Below are positions 40,612 through 54,096 of a stretch of 64,000 nucleotides of DNA, one piece after another. The stretch's first letter is position 1; every line of letters starts with the position of its first letter. The stretch lies in the NCBI RefSeq assembly GCF_009870125.1, contig NC_046680.1, positions 16,945,501-17,009,500 of the forward strand, given 5' to 3'. Position numbers and translations under genes: made by a program. Source of the DNA: Drosophila pseudoobscura (taxonomy: Eukaryota; Arthropoda; Insecta; Diptera; Drosophilidae). The notes below the pieces were generated by a model. That model ran no database searches, had not been told where the DNA came from, and was given only the letters and a program-made list of their open reading frames with translations.

Positions 40612-40669
40612 CTAGAAGGACACTAAGGTTTTTGTATGAGGACTATTTGGATATCTATAGTGAACTTAC
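40612..40669 (-). other. CG46338: Probable 5'-UTR intron of the crossbronx-like gene
   Basis: Read on the minus strand, G|GTAAGTTC starts the intron at 40,669 and TCCTTCTAG ends it at 40,612. That gives 58 bases, the usual size for a short Drosophila intron. It lies 15 bases before the ATG. An alternative acceptor CCTTAG at 40,623 would make a 47-base intron, which is too short for comfort. This is inferred from splice signals only. Confidence 0.5.
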
Positions 40670-43600
40670 CTTTTGATGGGATGGGCAATATAAATGTTGA
40701 TGTTACAATTTTGAAGAGTGGACTCCGCCAGAGGTTAGCCTGTGATGTTATGATCGTCCGGATCTGGTCTGAAATATACAAAACATATAAATACTACGTA
40801 CAAATCGACACATATTTCTAAGCCAACAAGAAATACATTTTCTTGATTATGCATTTGCCACCATTTATTAAGAGCACCCCCTGGGGAAAAGTATCGAGAT
40901 GGCACCATCGTTGCTTTCAGTTGATTTTAAAGAAAGCATCCGTACTATGTCCATGTTGTACATATCTACTGTTTAATTAAATTTTCATTTGCAGATTTGA
41001 TTGTCAAATCTTCAGCAATACCAACATCGCAAGTAATGATTATTTGTAATTAACAAAAAACGAAATTAAATGCATTTTTTTATTATTATAAATACATTGA
41101 TAAAAATAAAGATCGATGCTTAATGAAGCTTCGAAACTGCAGTGCCCACTTTTTGAGCTATCCAACAATATCCGAACGGAACTTCTGGCCCTGAAGCTAC
41201 CATCCATTTCTTGTTTGTTTATTGGAAAATTGCAGTGTAAACTGCACTAAAACAACATTGTGTTCACTTACATTTATGCGGCATGTCAACCGAGTACATA
41301 CATGCGAGGAACGGGAATTGTCCACAGAGACAGCGAAAAACTATGTATGTCCAGTCGCAACAACAACAGCAGCAGCACCACCACCACCACCACCACCAGC
41401 AGAATCGGTAACCAGAACCACGGGACGCGGTGAGTGTTTCGCTGGAGGATGGAGAGGCAGGCACTTGCTGGGCACCTGCGGACGGACGCCGCATAAGCTG
41501 TGGTCGCAACTGGTACTCAGCGGCATATTCAATCATGTCAAGTGTAATAATTTTGCGAATTCCACATCCATACATACATACATATGTTTGAGGTTATGTG
41601 AACTTGTGTGTACAATCCTTCGGGGGAACTGGAGGAGACGCTAAAACCAAGGTATACTAATCTAAGGTGAAGCACTACCAACTGTCAGCTATATGTTAGT
41701 GTTTCCTTTCCAGAATCGTCTCACCTTGGGGAAATAAACCTTGGCGGAGACTAGACAACATTGCATGGTAGACACAAACATGTGTACAGTGTGCCTGTGT
41801 AGGGGCCAATGTTTGTGTATTTTTGATTTATTGTTGCCCCGATGCTCTGATGTACGGTTCTTTCACGCACTGGCAACATAATGTGGCATTATAATGTCGC
41901 ATGTTTTGAGCAGAATGCTGAACGTGAATGTGTGTGCCTGATTTGTTATGAATTTATTATGTGACGGAAGTTGGAGCCGTTGTTTCTAGATGGGATGGGA
42001 TCGGATGGGATGCAGAACTCGAACTGGTCAAACGAGCGGCGGGGAGCACACATTTTTGCATGGCAATGGCCGCAGCTGCTAATTGGCGAGATGCACCTTC
42101 ATCCGACACTGACATTTCGGATCCAGTAATGCCAGAGGGCAGACTACAGAATAATTTGATATTTTTTGGCACTTCCAATTTGGTTTGTTGTCCATTAATC
42201 TTCGAATACAGGAGGATATGGCATTCGCAGCTTGGCCCATTTAAAAACAAATGGAATCTGTATATTGGGTATCATTCAGTCGGAGCATCGCTATAGTATT
42301 ACCTGTCGTTCTTTCTGTGCTTTGCAGCATATCGCAAACACACTCTGACAGAGGCGGACGGACAATGACGCTTCCTTGATAAGTTCAACCCAAAAAAAAC
42401 GAGAATAAAAGAAGCAAGAAACGAATGCATAAACGTGCAGAAGATACGAAACGGGAATTGGTGAAAATACTGAACGGAAATAAATTTGGGGGAATTGCTC
42501 TGCGCTGAAATCCAACTCATTAAAAATTATACTCCGATATGATGTGATATGATACGTTATGATTTGCGACTGGGGCAGAGAGACTTTCTTTCGCTCCGAC
42601 CTGGTGGTTAACGCCAGATGTCAAAGACCTGACATGGGTGTAACACCCAGGCGTGGAAAGGGTTTTGCCGGGCCACTCTTGGGGATTGGCTTGCCTCATT
42701 TTCACCTACACTGCTTGCTGTAACCCATGTCAAAATGTTTGGCTAAAGGCGATTGCTAAATATGTGGCTCGATTTTTGGGGAGCAAGGCCCGCCACTTTG
42801 GCTTGGGGTGCACCTGTGGGTACTGGCGGACTGGCGTGGCTTGTCACCTGGTCCACGACCTCCGCGCCAAACGCAACATTCAATTTCGGATCTCATTCGG
42901 CCTCAAACCCATATATGTACGTACCTACATATGCGGGCCGCAATAATTTCTCCTTTGCCGCCTTCTTTAACTTCAACGCCAACTTCCTTGTGTTGCCCTT
43001 TTATTCTTATCAGCTTTCTTCATTTATGCTACGCCGCGTTCTGGGACTCCGACTGGGACTGGGCCGGGACAGGGCATATGGTATCGGTTCACAGGGCCCG
43101 TTCTGTCTGAGTTTTTGAGGCCTCGGCATTTGTAATACGGTGGCATATAACACTTAAGTGCTTGTTGTTGTTTTATAAGATAAACTTTTGCGAAGCCCAC
43201 ATATGTACGTACATACGTGCATGTCTTCTGGCGAAAACTGAAATGAAAGAGCTGGCCCAAAGAGTGTGTGCCAAAGCCAATTCCATTTACTGGCACTTTC
43301 ATTAACCAACCCACCAAAAAAAGTGAGCGAACTGCAGTTGTTATTTTTGTAGTTTTCGCTGAAAGTTGCGGGTTGGTGCTGTTGCATGGCCCACGGAATT
43401 GCCACAAAAGTTTGCTGTTTCTCAAATAATATGCGTTTGTTTTTCAGATACTCCGATAGATGCAATATAAATCAGTTATTCACAGTGAATACTCGCTGCC
43501 CAAACACAAAAATTTGCGAGTGGGACGTGGATTCACCTGGTACACATCGTTTTCCCTCTTTTTTGTATAGGGCTTTGGTCTGCCACGATGTCCCATAAAG

Positions 43601-46600
43601 AGGATAGAAGAACTTAGGCCCATCTCTGACACTTCTACGTTTTATCCTTATGTAATTAGGAATTTCACATATATATTTATAAATTTTGTGTATTATTTGC
43701 TTCATAATTTAAGGCCAAGTTGTGTAATCCCTACCCCGTACAAATGAAGGGTGGCCAATAATTTGATTTATGCACAAAGCGTTGGCTGACGGAGAAGGGA
43801 TGACCAAGTGGAATCACAGAGCCTGGCACTGTGTGTGGCATATTCAAATTCAAATTAGATTATATGCAAACACCGGCCACTCTTTCACTTGCCGTTCTTT
43901 ATTATTATATTGGAATGCCGTACAAAAACTGCAGAGTCCACTACAGGGGCGAGGGGCGAGGGCGAGGACGAAGACGAGGACTCGGACTACTAATATTTGC
44001 ATAATCGCAGGCAGTAGCCGAGTCCGAGTCCGGACCAAGGCAATCCCAGCAACATGCGGCAAAGCAATTATTTCTTTAAAATAAATTGCATGCACAATTG
44101 GTAGCAATAGCAATTGCAACAACAGAAGCAGCAACAGAAAACAACAAAGTACCCATGGAAGAGACCACCAATGCATGGATCCACAGAGTCGGAGTCGGAG
44201 TCGGAATCTGACCGAATGCAGGTCCCATCGACGAATTTGGTCAGAACGGCTTTTTGCTGGCCATAGAAACAGAGAGAGCAGTGGATAAGGGCGGCTCGGA
44301 GAGGCGTGGCAGCTTAGCTCGTTTCTGCGATTTGTGTGTACGCCTCATTCGTTTATTTGCATATCGATTTGGAGTTTTTAGTCCGCCAGAACCCACTCGA
44401 CCAACTTGGTGTCTGTCTGTCTGTGCGACTGTCTTCCTGCTTGCCAAAACTCTCCATCGGATCCTTGGCTTTATTTTGTTTGCAGCACAAACGATTGCAT
44501 AATTGCCAGTCCTCGAAATAATTTGAGTTTGTTTGGCCAGCATTTCGCCTTGGGCAGCAACTCATAAATTCAGAGCTCAGCAATCCTCGATCTCAAGTGC
44601 AAATTCAACTTTTATAGCACACTTATCCATACTTTGATAGTAGCTCTTCCTTCCAATGGCGACATTATGCCAGCCGATATGCTCGATAAGCACGTGCCAT
44701 TAGCTTGATTCCATCAAGGAGTCCATTGGGCCGTGTGCGGGAGTGCAACAATTTTCCGCTCGAACAGCAGAACTCTTGGCCCAAGTTTTCGGGCAGTCAC
44801 GTAGCCATAACGCGTCGACGAGCCTCTTGACTCTGGCCTGGTCCTGCCGCAGCAGCTATTTGTTGCTAGGCATTTGAAGGCTTGGTATGTTATGCACCCA
44901 TTCCATCGGGCATATTGGGCTACAAAAGTGTCCATTTGATATTGATATTTTCGAGGCTGGTGTTCCCTTAAGGCTATTTTTGGGTATCATTGATTCCACT
45001 GCTCACGCTGCAAATGTTTCAAATGCCACTAGCTATAATTAAAATGGTCCGTTGTTAGTGGCAACTAAGGTACCACCAAAAAACTCTGAAAGGGTGCAGG
45101 AAGCCCTCTAAGTCTGTCACTCATTATGTCCGTTCGCTTTATCATGTTCCCTGTTGACAGTCGCATGGACACAAATGAAGCAATTTTCCCGACATGCAAA
45201 ACGTGCAACAGTTGCAACAGATCAGAGTCGGAATTGGAATTGGAACTGGAGCAACTGTTGCTGCAGTTAATTTTCGTATATTTAATTCGCTTTAAATTAT
45301 TGCAGAGCCACGGCCAATGACGTTGGTAGCAACTGGCCGCGCTTTGATGTGCGCCCCATTACCCGAACCCCAGTCGAAAGACGTCAAAGGTAAGGAGAGC
45401 AACAGCCATCATCAGCAACAGCAGCAGCAGCATCAGCTCCCAGTGGCTTCGTGGCCATCGATTTGCAAGGCAAATCAAAGGCTTAATGAATTCATTTCAA
45501 TTAAACAAACGAAAAAGAACCAAATGAACAGCGCTAGACGAATGCCACAGACTGTCGTAGACAGTTTGCATTAATAAATCGTTTAGCTGGGAGCTAGCTG
45601 TATGTATCTCCCTGCCAATCCGTTTGAACTTGGCATTTGGCTGGAATCGGGGTAAAAAGCGGCTCCCAGCAGAAGCTTGTATTAATTGATTCTACCAGAT
45701 CTTTGGATCGAGATGGGGCCGTGCATCTGACAACTGAGGAATGAGGCTGGTGGATGCCAAAGGTTACTCTGCCTGTACATAGGTATTGCATCTCTTTCAT
45801 GTTCAGTTGTCGTTCAATGAGTAAATTTACCTTATTACAGAATGACTTCCAAGATATTCATTCTACTGATCTGACGAATTCCGAGAATTTCTTACTGTTA
45901 AATGATTTTGTGCTCGAAAACAATCCATAGCCTTTATTTTATCCAAGCGTAAATAAGTATCTTTAAATATCAATATTTTTTCAGAACTTTATCTGTGTAT
46001 TCCGCGAACCTCTCAGCCGCGACTGTATTTACCTTGTGTGCAGGGTCATTTCACTCACCCAGATTTTCAGATTTCTCCCCTTTTTGGGGCAGCGCAACCG
46101 ACAGCCGCGTAGCTGATAAGCCTTAAGCTGCTTAATCGATGACCAAAGAGTTGTCAAAAAATAATTCACAGGCCCCGGACGCGCACTCGGATGCGGCTGA
46201 AAGGTAAATACAGGAAGACAGCCAGACGTATACGTAACGTTATCAGTTTTTCAGATCTACCCTTTGGTGCTTTAAATGGTCCTCAATGTCGGAGGAAGAG
46301 CGGGACCGGGATCGAGGATCGAGGAGTGGGACGGGACCCCCATTGGCCGGCCAAATCAGAGTCTCCTTGTCGGGGGCCCTTACATGAGAAATATTTTAGC
46401 GTACAATGCAGAAATGGTAGCAGCTTCGCAGCGTTCCCTTATCAGTCCCAGCACCGCTGACGTATGCACCCCAAAAAGAAGAACAAAGAAGGAGGAGGAC
46501 CAGAAACAGAAACCGCGCTTGCAGATAATGCCACAATGAAGACAGCATAACGCGCCGCTGTTGAAAAATCGCTGCATGTGCCGGCCAGCATCAGATGGCT

Positions 46601-49600
46601 GAGAGGATGCGTCCACATCAAGATAAATGAGCGTGCGTCTTGTTTTTGTGTTGCTGCTGCCGTTGATGTGGGACCTGCCCCTGCACCCTGCCCCTGCCAT
46701 TATAAGCCGGGAATCAAAGTTATAATAATGCATAAGTAATTTGCAGCAGAAGCAATCGGAGAGAGCCATCAGCTCGTGCCACGGCTGCATTCTGCTTTGA
46801 CGACAGTTAATCACAATCCGCCGAAGCAACACCCAAAAAGGCCAGGACCTTTCCAGCAGTCAGTCGGCTTCCCCCTGAAGCCATCTCTTTCTCTCGCTCC
46901 CTCTTTTGGATAGTTATTTATTAACCGAGAATCACTTTATCGGCACATCGTTAAAGGAAAACCAATTATTGGAGAATATGTACTTTAAACGGCATTTTAA
47001 GAAAACGAAATTGGAGCAAGTGATACCTTTGAGGCTTTGGCTATAGATACACATATAATAATTGAGTTGTGAAAAGTACATTATTAGCTTATTTGCTTCA
47101 ATTGCACTTAAAAATATTCATAAATAGCTAATGCCTGCAAGGGATGCTAATTAATTGAAGCAAAATCTATGGAAACTGCTGTTGCAGACTTCAGTTATCG
47201 ATTTAATTCCTCGTAATTCCTTTTAGTAACAGTCTGTAGTGCACCACCGAGCATTAACTTGCCTCACAAGCTCAGCCAGAGGCAAAGCAGCCACACAATG
47301 GCCATTGCCATTGGCATTGGCAGACCCAAATCCAGTGCCAGCATAGGGCCAGAGTCGAACAATGCCGCGGCTTGTAAAGACAAGGGAAACCCAAACAGTG
47401 GCGTCCCCGAGGCAGCGGCCAGTGAACTAGATTTTTCATTGCAAAAAAGCCAACAAAGAGAACTACAAAAAATGAAATCAGGAAGTGTATTATATAATTT
47501 TATAGATACTAAACTCAACTTTGACACAAATCGGCTGAGTGCGGTCTGTAAACATGACATTTGCTGTACACGAATCCGGCAAGGAGCCCCGGCCAAGCTG
47601 CCCGAGAAGATTGGGATGCTGCTGCTCCATGGTTGGGACCGCTTCTTTGGACAACACAAGAGCTGAAGCGAAGCTGCTGCGAGTGATGCTTATCGCAAAA
47701 CGTTCAATTATTTTATTTGGTGCAGATGTGGCCGGCGATAAAAGTGCCTGATAGCAACGGCATCGACATCGACATCAGCAGCGGGCCGCAGCGGAGCTGC
47801 ATGCTGGAGCCCGCGCTCGGTAGCAGCGAACAGGGAACAGGCCAAGCTAATGCCGCACTTGGGAGCACAATACGAGGAGTACGAAGAGCTGCCCTACTCG
47901 TCGCCTGATGCTGTGCCTGCTTCTGCTTCTGCATCTTCCTCTACCACTGCCTATGCCTGTGCGACTGCAACTGCTGTTGTGGCTGCGACTTCCACTGTTG
48001 CTGCTGCTGCTTTGTATATGAGATTCAATTAAAATCTACAGAGACCTGGCCTGGCCTGGCCTGGCAGCGGAAAAAGCAGCTAAATAATTGACACAAGAAA
48101 GCAAAGCCGCAAATTTGCCGAGCTGCCGGCAGCAGGAGAAAAAATGTGTCATCCTATAAATGTTTGTTCCGATGGTCAGCCTCATAAAGTGGTCTAAGCA
48201 GGGGCCAGTCTTTGCGGGGACAACCTACAATGATTCTACAAAGATAGGATAGGTGATAGGAGAACAACAACAAAAGCTAGATCTAGAAGTACATTTAATA
48301 ATATCTGCCGAAATTGTTGTTGGTTTTGTATACTGCTAATTCATTAGCTAGCTCCTCCCAATTTAAAACTCCTTCAAAGCCAGACCCTTTAATGACTTTA
48401 ATGTGCATCAAAGATTAGAGAAAACTTTCCTTATCTCCGATATTGACTGTCTGTTGAGGCCAAAGACGCAAAGAGGCCTCAAGCCACACTGAGCACAGCT
48501 TGGCACTGGCTGTGTACAGTTGCCACCAAAAGTTGCAACTAAAATAGTTGAAGCGGAGAGCAGAGCCGAGAACTGCTGACCAACATCCAGATGCGGAAGC
48601 TGTGGGCGGCGCTCCCAACGGCGATGGTGACGTGGGTGTGGCTGTGGGTGTTCCTCGCCTGCAATCGTTCGCTATTGTTTGTTGCTCTTGCAATTACAAT
48701 TATTTTATTTTATTTAAGCTATTATTGATCGGGAGCAACCAAAAAGTTGGTTGCCGCAGCAGCCGGGCATTGCCATTTTGTTTTCGGCCAAAGCGGAAGC
48801 GGAAAGTGTGCCATTATGCGGGAGGAACTGGAACTGCAGCTCGAGCTTGATTTAGTTATCCGGGTTGGGGACTCTAAACTGAATGGAGCTGAGCTGAACC
48901 GCACTTTGCGGCCAGACGTCCGGAGAGCGTGTTCATTGTGGCAGTTGGAGTCTCTCTTGCTTTTGCTGGCAGCAACTGAAGCTTCACAAAAAATTGGGTA
49001 GGGGAGACCGCAGCCATTCAAATGCGAGTGGCAATGGTGCTTCTCATTTTGTTTTGTCACCGCCGCTTTCTGGTGGGACTTTGTTGGACTTTCCACGCGT
49101 AACGAGAAAATCAAATCAAAATCGCAATCAAATGCAAATTGGTATTAGATTGGTTTATGTGTGGCCGCTTCGGAAGGTAGTCGGTCCTCAGGACCGTGCC
49201 ACAACATAAAATTAGACAGCCCCACAGACACGTTGAATCCATCTCACCTCATGCATCCACGCATCTGTCCGGATCCTGGAAGCTGTGACAGCAGTCCTTC
49301 CCCCAGCTGAAACTGAATTATATTTGCTCGTTTTATATTCGCCCCCCTATTCATCTCCATCGCCATCTATCCTTCGTTCGGGTGAGAATAAAAGAAATAC
49401 GGGTAAAGGGCAACGCAGTTAATAAAAAAGTGAAGGAATATGCGACAGCAGCTGTCGCGATTTCAAACAACTTTCAAATGCCAAAAGGTACGCCACGAAT
49501 GCCACCAGTCATGTCATTGCCAAGGATAACCACTGAGACTCCCTCTCTCTCTCTGCGTACCCCGGCTCACTCAAATTGAGTTTGATCAAATTAGAGACTA

Positions 49601-49858
49601 CCACCTCTGTATAGGGTGTCCGGAGTCTCAGTAAGTCTGCGGTGCTTTTTCAGCGAGTATAATTCTTTAGTTACCTTCGAAGTTACGTTGCATTGAATTG
49701 CTTAAACCATATATGTATATTGTACTTTTAATCTGATAATTGATATAAAAAGCGAACGAGTTAGTTGGGTTTCATAATTACGAAACTGCATCGTTTTGAG
49801 TCTTCACATTTCTGGATGCTGATGAAGCTCTTCTTTCATAAGCCACCCACATTGGCAG
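40670..49858. other. Non-coding DNA right of the crossbronx-like gene
   Basis: The first 300 bases probably hold the promoter and first non-coding exon of the minus-strand crossbronx-like gene. Beyond that I see no supported gene. It contains a CAA/CAG/CAC triplet tract at 41,358-41,402, repeated GGAGTC units near 44,188-44,206 and CCTGG repeats near 48,042-48,066. The 135-codon frame at 47,259-47,666 resembles no family. Confidence 0.6.
41358..41402. repeat. CAA/CAG/CAC trinucleotide tract
   Basis: About 15 consecutive CA-N triplets, shifting from CAA to CAG to CAC and back to CAG. Confidence 0.9.
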
Positions 49859-49975
49859 TTCCCAATTGTTTGCACTACATTTTTGCCACATTTATGCAAA
49901 GTGGTTGGGAATGGGGTTGAGAGGTGGATCCAGTGGGAACAGGAGCTGTCCGTTGCCATACGAGTGCTCTGGCTC
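49859..49975 (+). other. Candidate 117-base internal exon
   Basis: TTGGCAG precedes position 49,859 and a near-ideal donor CTC|GTAAGTAT follows 49,975. The 117 bases between are open for 39 codons in phase 0 and encode a tryptophan-rich peptide including VERWIQWEQELSVAIRVLW. No family is recognised and no neighbouring exon could be linked, so this may be chance. Confidence 0.15.
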
Positions 49976-52900
49976 GTAAGTATCTTCTTGTCTCCATCTC
50001 CTTCTCCGCCTCCGCAGCCGCCCGTCGCCTCCCTGCCTGTGTGTGCTTTTTCTTTACTTCGATGCACACAAAGGGCCCTGGAAAACTGTCATTGGCAAAA
50101 TCTAAACAATAAGTTTGTTATTTTTGAGCACAGCCAACGAACCGAAAGGCCCCTCCCAACCCATGCGGCGAACATGCTTCTTTCCTTTCACCAATGTGCC
50201 ACACCCCCCTTAAAGGTTAAGCAAATTGCTTAGCCCCTCTGCTAACTTGCCTAGCCCTGGCTGACAACTTCAGCTCTGGGCGTGTTTTTGTTGCTGTTCA
50301 GCTCCTCTTGCTACCAGTTCCTCTAACGCAAACAAAATTGATTTTAAACTTTCGTTGGACACAGACTTGCATGGGGCCAGATAATTTAACTAATATCAGC
50401 AATTGTTTGCCTAACAGGCATTAATTGTTGCACATTCTGCGCCTGTCACACAGCTCCAACACATGCCATAACCAATTATAAATAATTGTCTGAAAAATTG
50501 GTTCTTTTCCAACAGCTCTGGGGGCTCTTCTAGGCGTGCACCAGATGCAGGCGGCCACTTGGGGGTAGCATAAAATTTACATATTTGACAAGCTTGGTTT
50601 GGTTAGGAGTCGAATAGTTTCTGCCTTTGACATTTTGGCCAGCAGTTTTTGCCCAAATATTTGGACAGTTTGATTGGCAGTTGATTTTGCAGGCATCTGA
50701 AATTATTTCCAAAAATTTTACACTCTCCTGGATGCATGTGTCAAGCAATTAAATTTTAAACGTTGCTTCATTGCCATCTACATATATATGATAGAATACT
50801 ACTGTTGCAACCAAATGGATAGATCAATGGAAGGAAACCTCACATCAGATTATCTTCAAGCTAAAGAAAGGACTATTTACTTAATAGCTTAATCAGAAAT
50901 AAGTTCTGCTGAAGAACAAAGTACTACACGGGCCACGGGCCATCGCATTCACCTCTCTGAAAGGACATTCCGGACAGTCCTCTTGGTGTTTGACAACTAC
51001 AATGCTTTTATTGGGACACCGCACAAAATTTATGCACCTCAATGTGCGATGCCAAATTATGTACACTTCATTGCGTGTACCATATCGAAAGAAAAACACG
51101 CAATATATTGTATTTTGCATCCAGGAGCCACCCACACATCAGGTGCAGAAGGAGATGTTCTAGCTGCCTGTTGACCTGAGTTCTGAGGTGTGTGCGTTTA
51201 TTGTGGAAAATAGGAAAAACCTGTGGACGTGCCAGAAACGATGGCGAGTCCTGGGAGCTGGTCCCTTCGTCGGCCTCGGCCCAGACCCTACGTGAATACA
51301 TAAGCACATGCGAACTCGACAAATTCGACACAAATGTGAAAATGCGACAAGATTTATGCCAAAGTAATAAATATAAATGCGGTTTTGAGTAGAAAATAGA
51401 ATTATAGCAACATTCTGCACACCCCCCAAAGGTGTACAGACTCGTATACAAGAATTTCGTGGTCAAGTGTGTGCTCGGACTGGACTGGGGCAGTAAATCA
51501 TTGTGGTTTTGCCCGGCCATTTATCGTGCCGCCCTACGCAGCCTTCTGGCCATATGTTACACGAGTGTAAATATTGAAATAACTTAAGGAAGTCGGCGAG
51601 AAATTCTTTGACCGGTCGTTGGCGCCCCTGGACCAGTCGTGTGGACAGCGAGGCGCCCCAATAAATCACACAGCCAAAGAGCATCGATCGCCGTCCCATT
51701 GGGCGTATGCGTAATCTTGTTCAAAATTGCATTGGCAAACAAATGCCGTTCCTGATGCTGCACACACACTGCCAGTACTGGACAGAGCTGGGAGAAAGAG
51801 CGCAAATTGCTATATTTTTTGGCTTACCAATCAGAATCAAAATGTACCTTCCACACCCCCGTCCATATCGTCCATATATTCATAGAGCACTATCCAACGA
51901 CTTGCAAAAATATGCAGATTGTGCAGCTTTTTGGAATGGTTTATGGTTATTTGTGCTGCACTCTTAATGCTATTGAACTTGCACTTAACAAATGGCATCG
52001 GGCCCTGCCAGCAGCTCCGCACCAGCCTCGGCCACAGTGCACTCCATTTAGACGATGAAATAAACCTTCCATCCTTCCTTCCTGCCATCTATTCTCCATC
52101 CTCCCCGCCCCTCCGGCATCCTCTGCGCCAGTGTGCGTTTGTGTTTTTGGCTGTCTTTCAAAATATTTTAGTAACATTTTGTATATTTCGTCTGCAAATT
52201 GGAAAAACGATCCAGCCCAGAGTCTCCTGTGTGCATGGTTATGTATGGATGTGTCCGATTGGTTTCAGGTATGTAAAACTGGTCTGTAATCATATTTAAA
52301 GGTATATATTATTAGAATTTTGTATATCCACGCACATTCAGGGATCTCACGAAACTCTATCAAATATTCGAATTTCCAAATATACTGGTATTTATTTTCT
52401 ATCAACGGTACTCTGCGCTCTCCGCTCTCCCCACTCGAGTCCACTAATTAACACAGAAATGCGTCGACTAACTGACAATAATTGGCAAACAAACACGCAA
52501 TTAAAGGCGGGTAAGCATGCAGAAATAGTGCATATGATGGGGGGAAAAGTTCGGGAAAGGTCTTGCCATAACACAGCCCATTCCATTGCATCAAACCAGC
52601 TACCCGTTCCCGCAGATTATAAAAACTAAAGGCATTTAATTGTCTGACTGGCTTTTATGCATCCGTATATGTACGTGTACACTCGTGTGTATTTGAAGGA
52701 TGTTCTCCCTGAAAGGCACACACACACAAGCCATGCTTGTGCCTGGTAAATAGAGTGAAACCATAATTGTTGTACTTGGCAGGCTGACTTTTCCTCGCTT
52801 TTTGTGCCACAGTCAGCAGCCGCCGTTGGGGCTCTGAAATATGAATAATGTCAGTCATGGGCGTCGCTGGGTGGGGTCCCATCCCAGCCCATCCCAGCGC

Positions 52901-54060
52901 AGCCCGTGCATGTGCTCGGCAGTTTGATGTGCGTAGTACTACTTGTTTGCTAAACCCATTTAATGTGCCGACTCCCCCTGACCCATCTCTAATTTCGTTT
53001 AATTCGCTGCCAGCGGGTGGCCTCTTGAGTGTGGTGTGGTTCCGTCGAGATAGTTTTACGCGGAGAATGTTTGGGTATTATATTTAATGTGATGAGACCC
53101 CTAACTGCAAATTGGTGGCACTGAGAACTGACGGTAGACGGGAGCCCCGTCCCGTCTCGTGGCCCAGCTCCAGTGACAGCCGAACGGCAAGGAGGAGGTA
53201 TTTGCATTCTGGCCCAGGCAGTTAAATATTTGTGAAGCCACGTGCTTGTAATTAAAATGTGTTACCAAGTAAAGATGATTTAGGTTGTGTGCCCCGTAAC
53301 CTGTAGGCGGTTGATAAAAAGATTTGCCAGTGCCAAGGATAATCATTAAAATTTCATGGGCTTGCAGCCCGCTCACTAATTACCTTCCAAAGCAGATCTG
53401 CACAAAAGAAGAGGTAATTTACGGAACTATCATTATGTTTTGTTTAAAAAATACAATTAAAAGATAAAAGATGTCAGTCTATAAGCTGTGCCCTGCTTGC
53501 CGTAGGCAAAATTTATAAAATTGCCTCATCGGTGATTATCTGAAGAATTATTTTGTTGACACGATAAAATTATTGATTGGATCAATTTATACTTAATTGT
53601 ATACTAATTGAGTTCTTGATAAAGGCCAGGCGACATACATATACTCGTATGTATTTCTGCACAGTTTCGAATAATTCACAGGATGCTCAGTGACGCCTGT
53701 AACTGAAACCGTAACAAAAGTCGAGTAACAACCGTATTTAACAGAATGCAAGCACAAATCAATTCGGCGGCAGCACCGACAATTGCAATTACATATGTAG
53801 GCATTGGCAAATTGCCCCACTTTAATTACTTAATGGCTTTAAAATAAGCTGGGGCCATGTCAGTTCCTGAACGACACCCACTCCCACACCCACTTCTGCA
53901 GCATTCCGATCCATTCATAATTGTCTTTTGTAAATAAACCGGACTGCTGGACGAGGCCAGCATCGAGCAGTAGCATCGCGAAACGCATGTCGTGAACAGA
54001 ATTTAATTTTTAATTTACATGTTTCTCCAAAGAGAGGGACGCAGAGCAATGTACAAGAGT
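49976..54060. other. Non-coding DNA
   Basis: No supported gene on either strand. Mixed AT-rich and pyrimidine-rich DNA with CTTCCATC-like short repeats near 52,068-52,085 and a CA-rich tract near 52,718-52,730. Confidence 0.6.
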
Positions 54061-54096
54061 ATATGTATGTATGTATGTATATGTATATGTATACAT
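54061..54096. repeat. (TATG)n microsatellite
   Basis: Tandem TATG units degenerating into TATATG and ATACAT at the right end. Confidence 0.9.

Noticed and set aside
40024..40626. 200-codon plus-strand frame
   Set aside because: It lies antisense to the crossbronx-like coding sequence and is a shadow of its codon use.
47259..47666. 135-codon frame that reads fairly protein-like
   Set aside because: No family match, no splice or promoter support, and the opposite strand is equally open over the same interval.
49605..49640. GTAAGT donor-like site near TATAGGGTGTCCGGAGTCTC
   Set aside because: No open exon leads into it, and the flank looks repeat-like.
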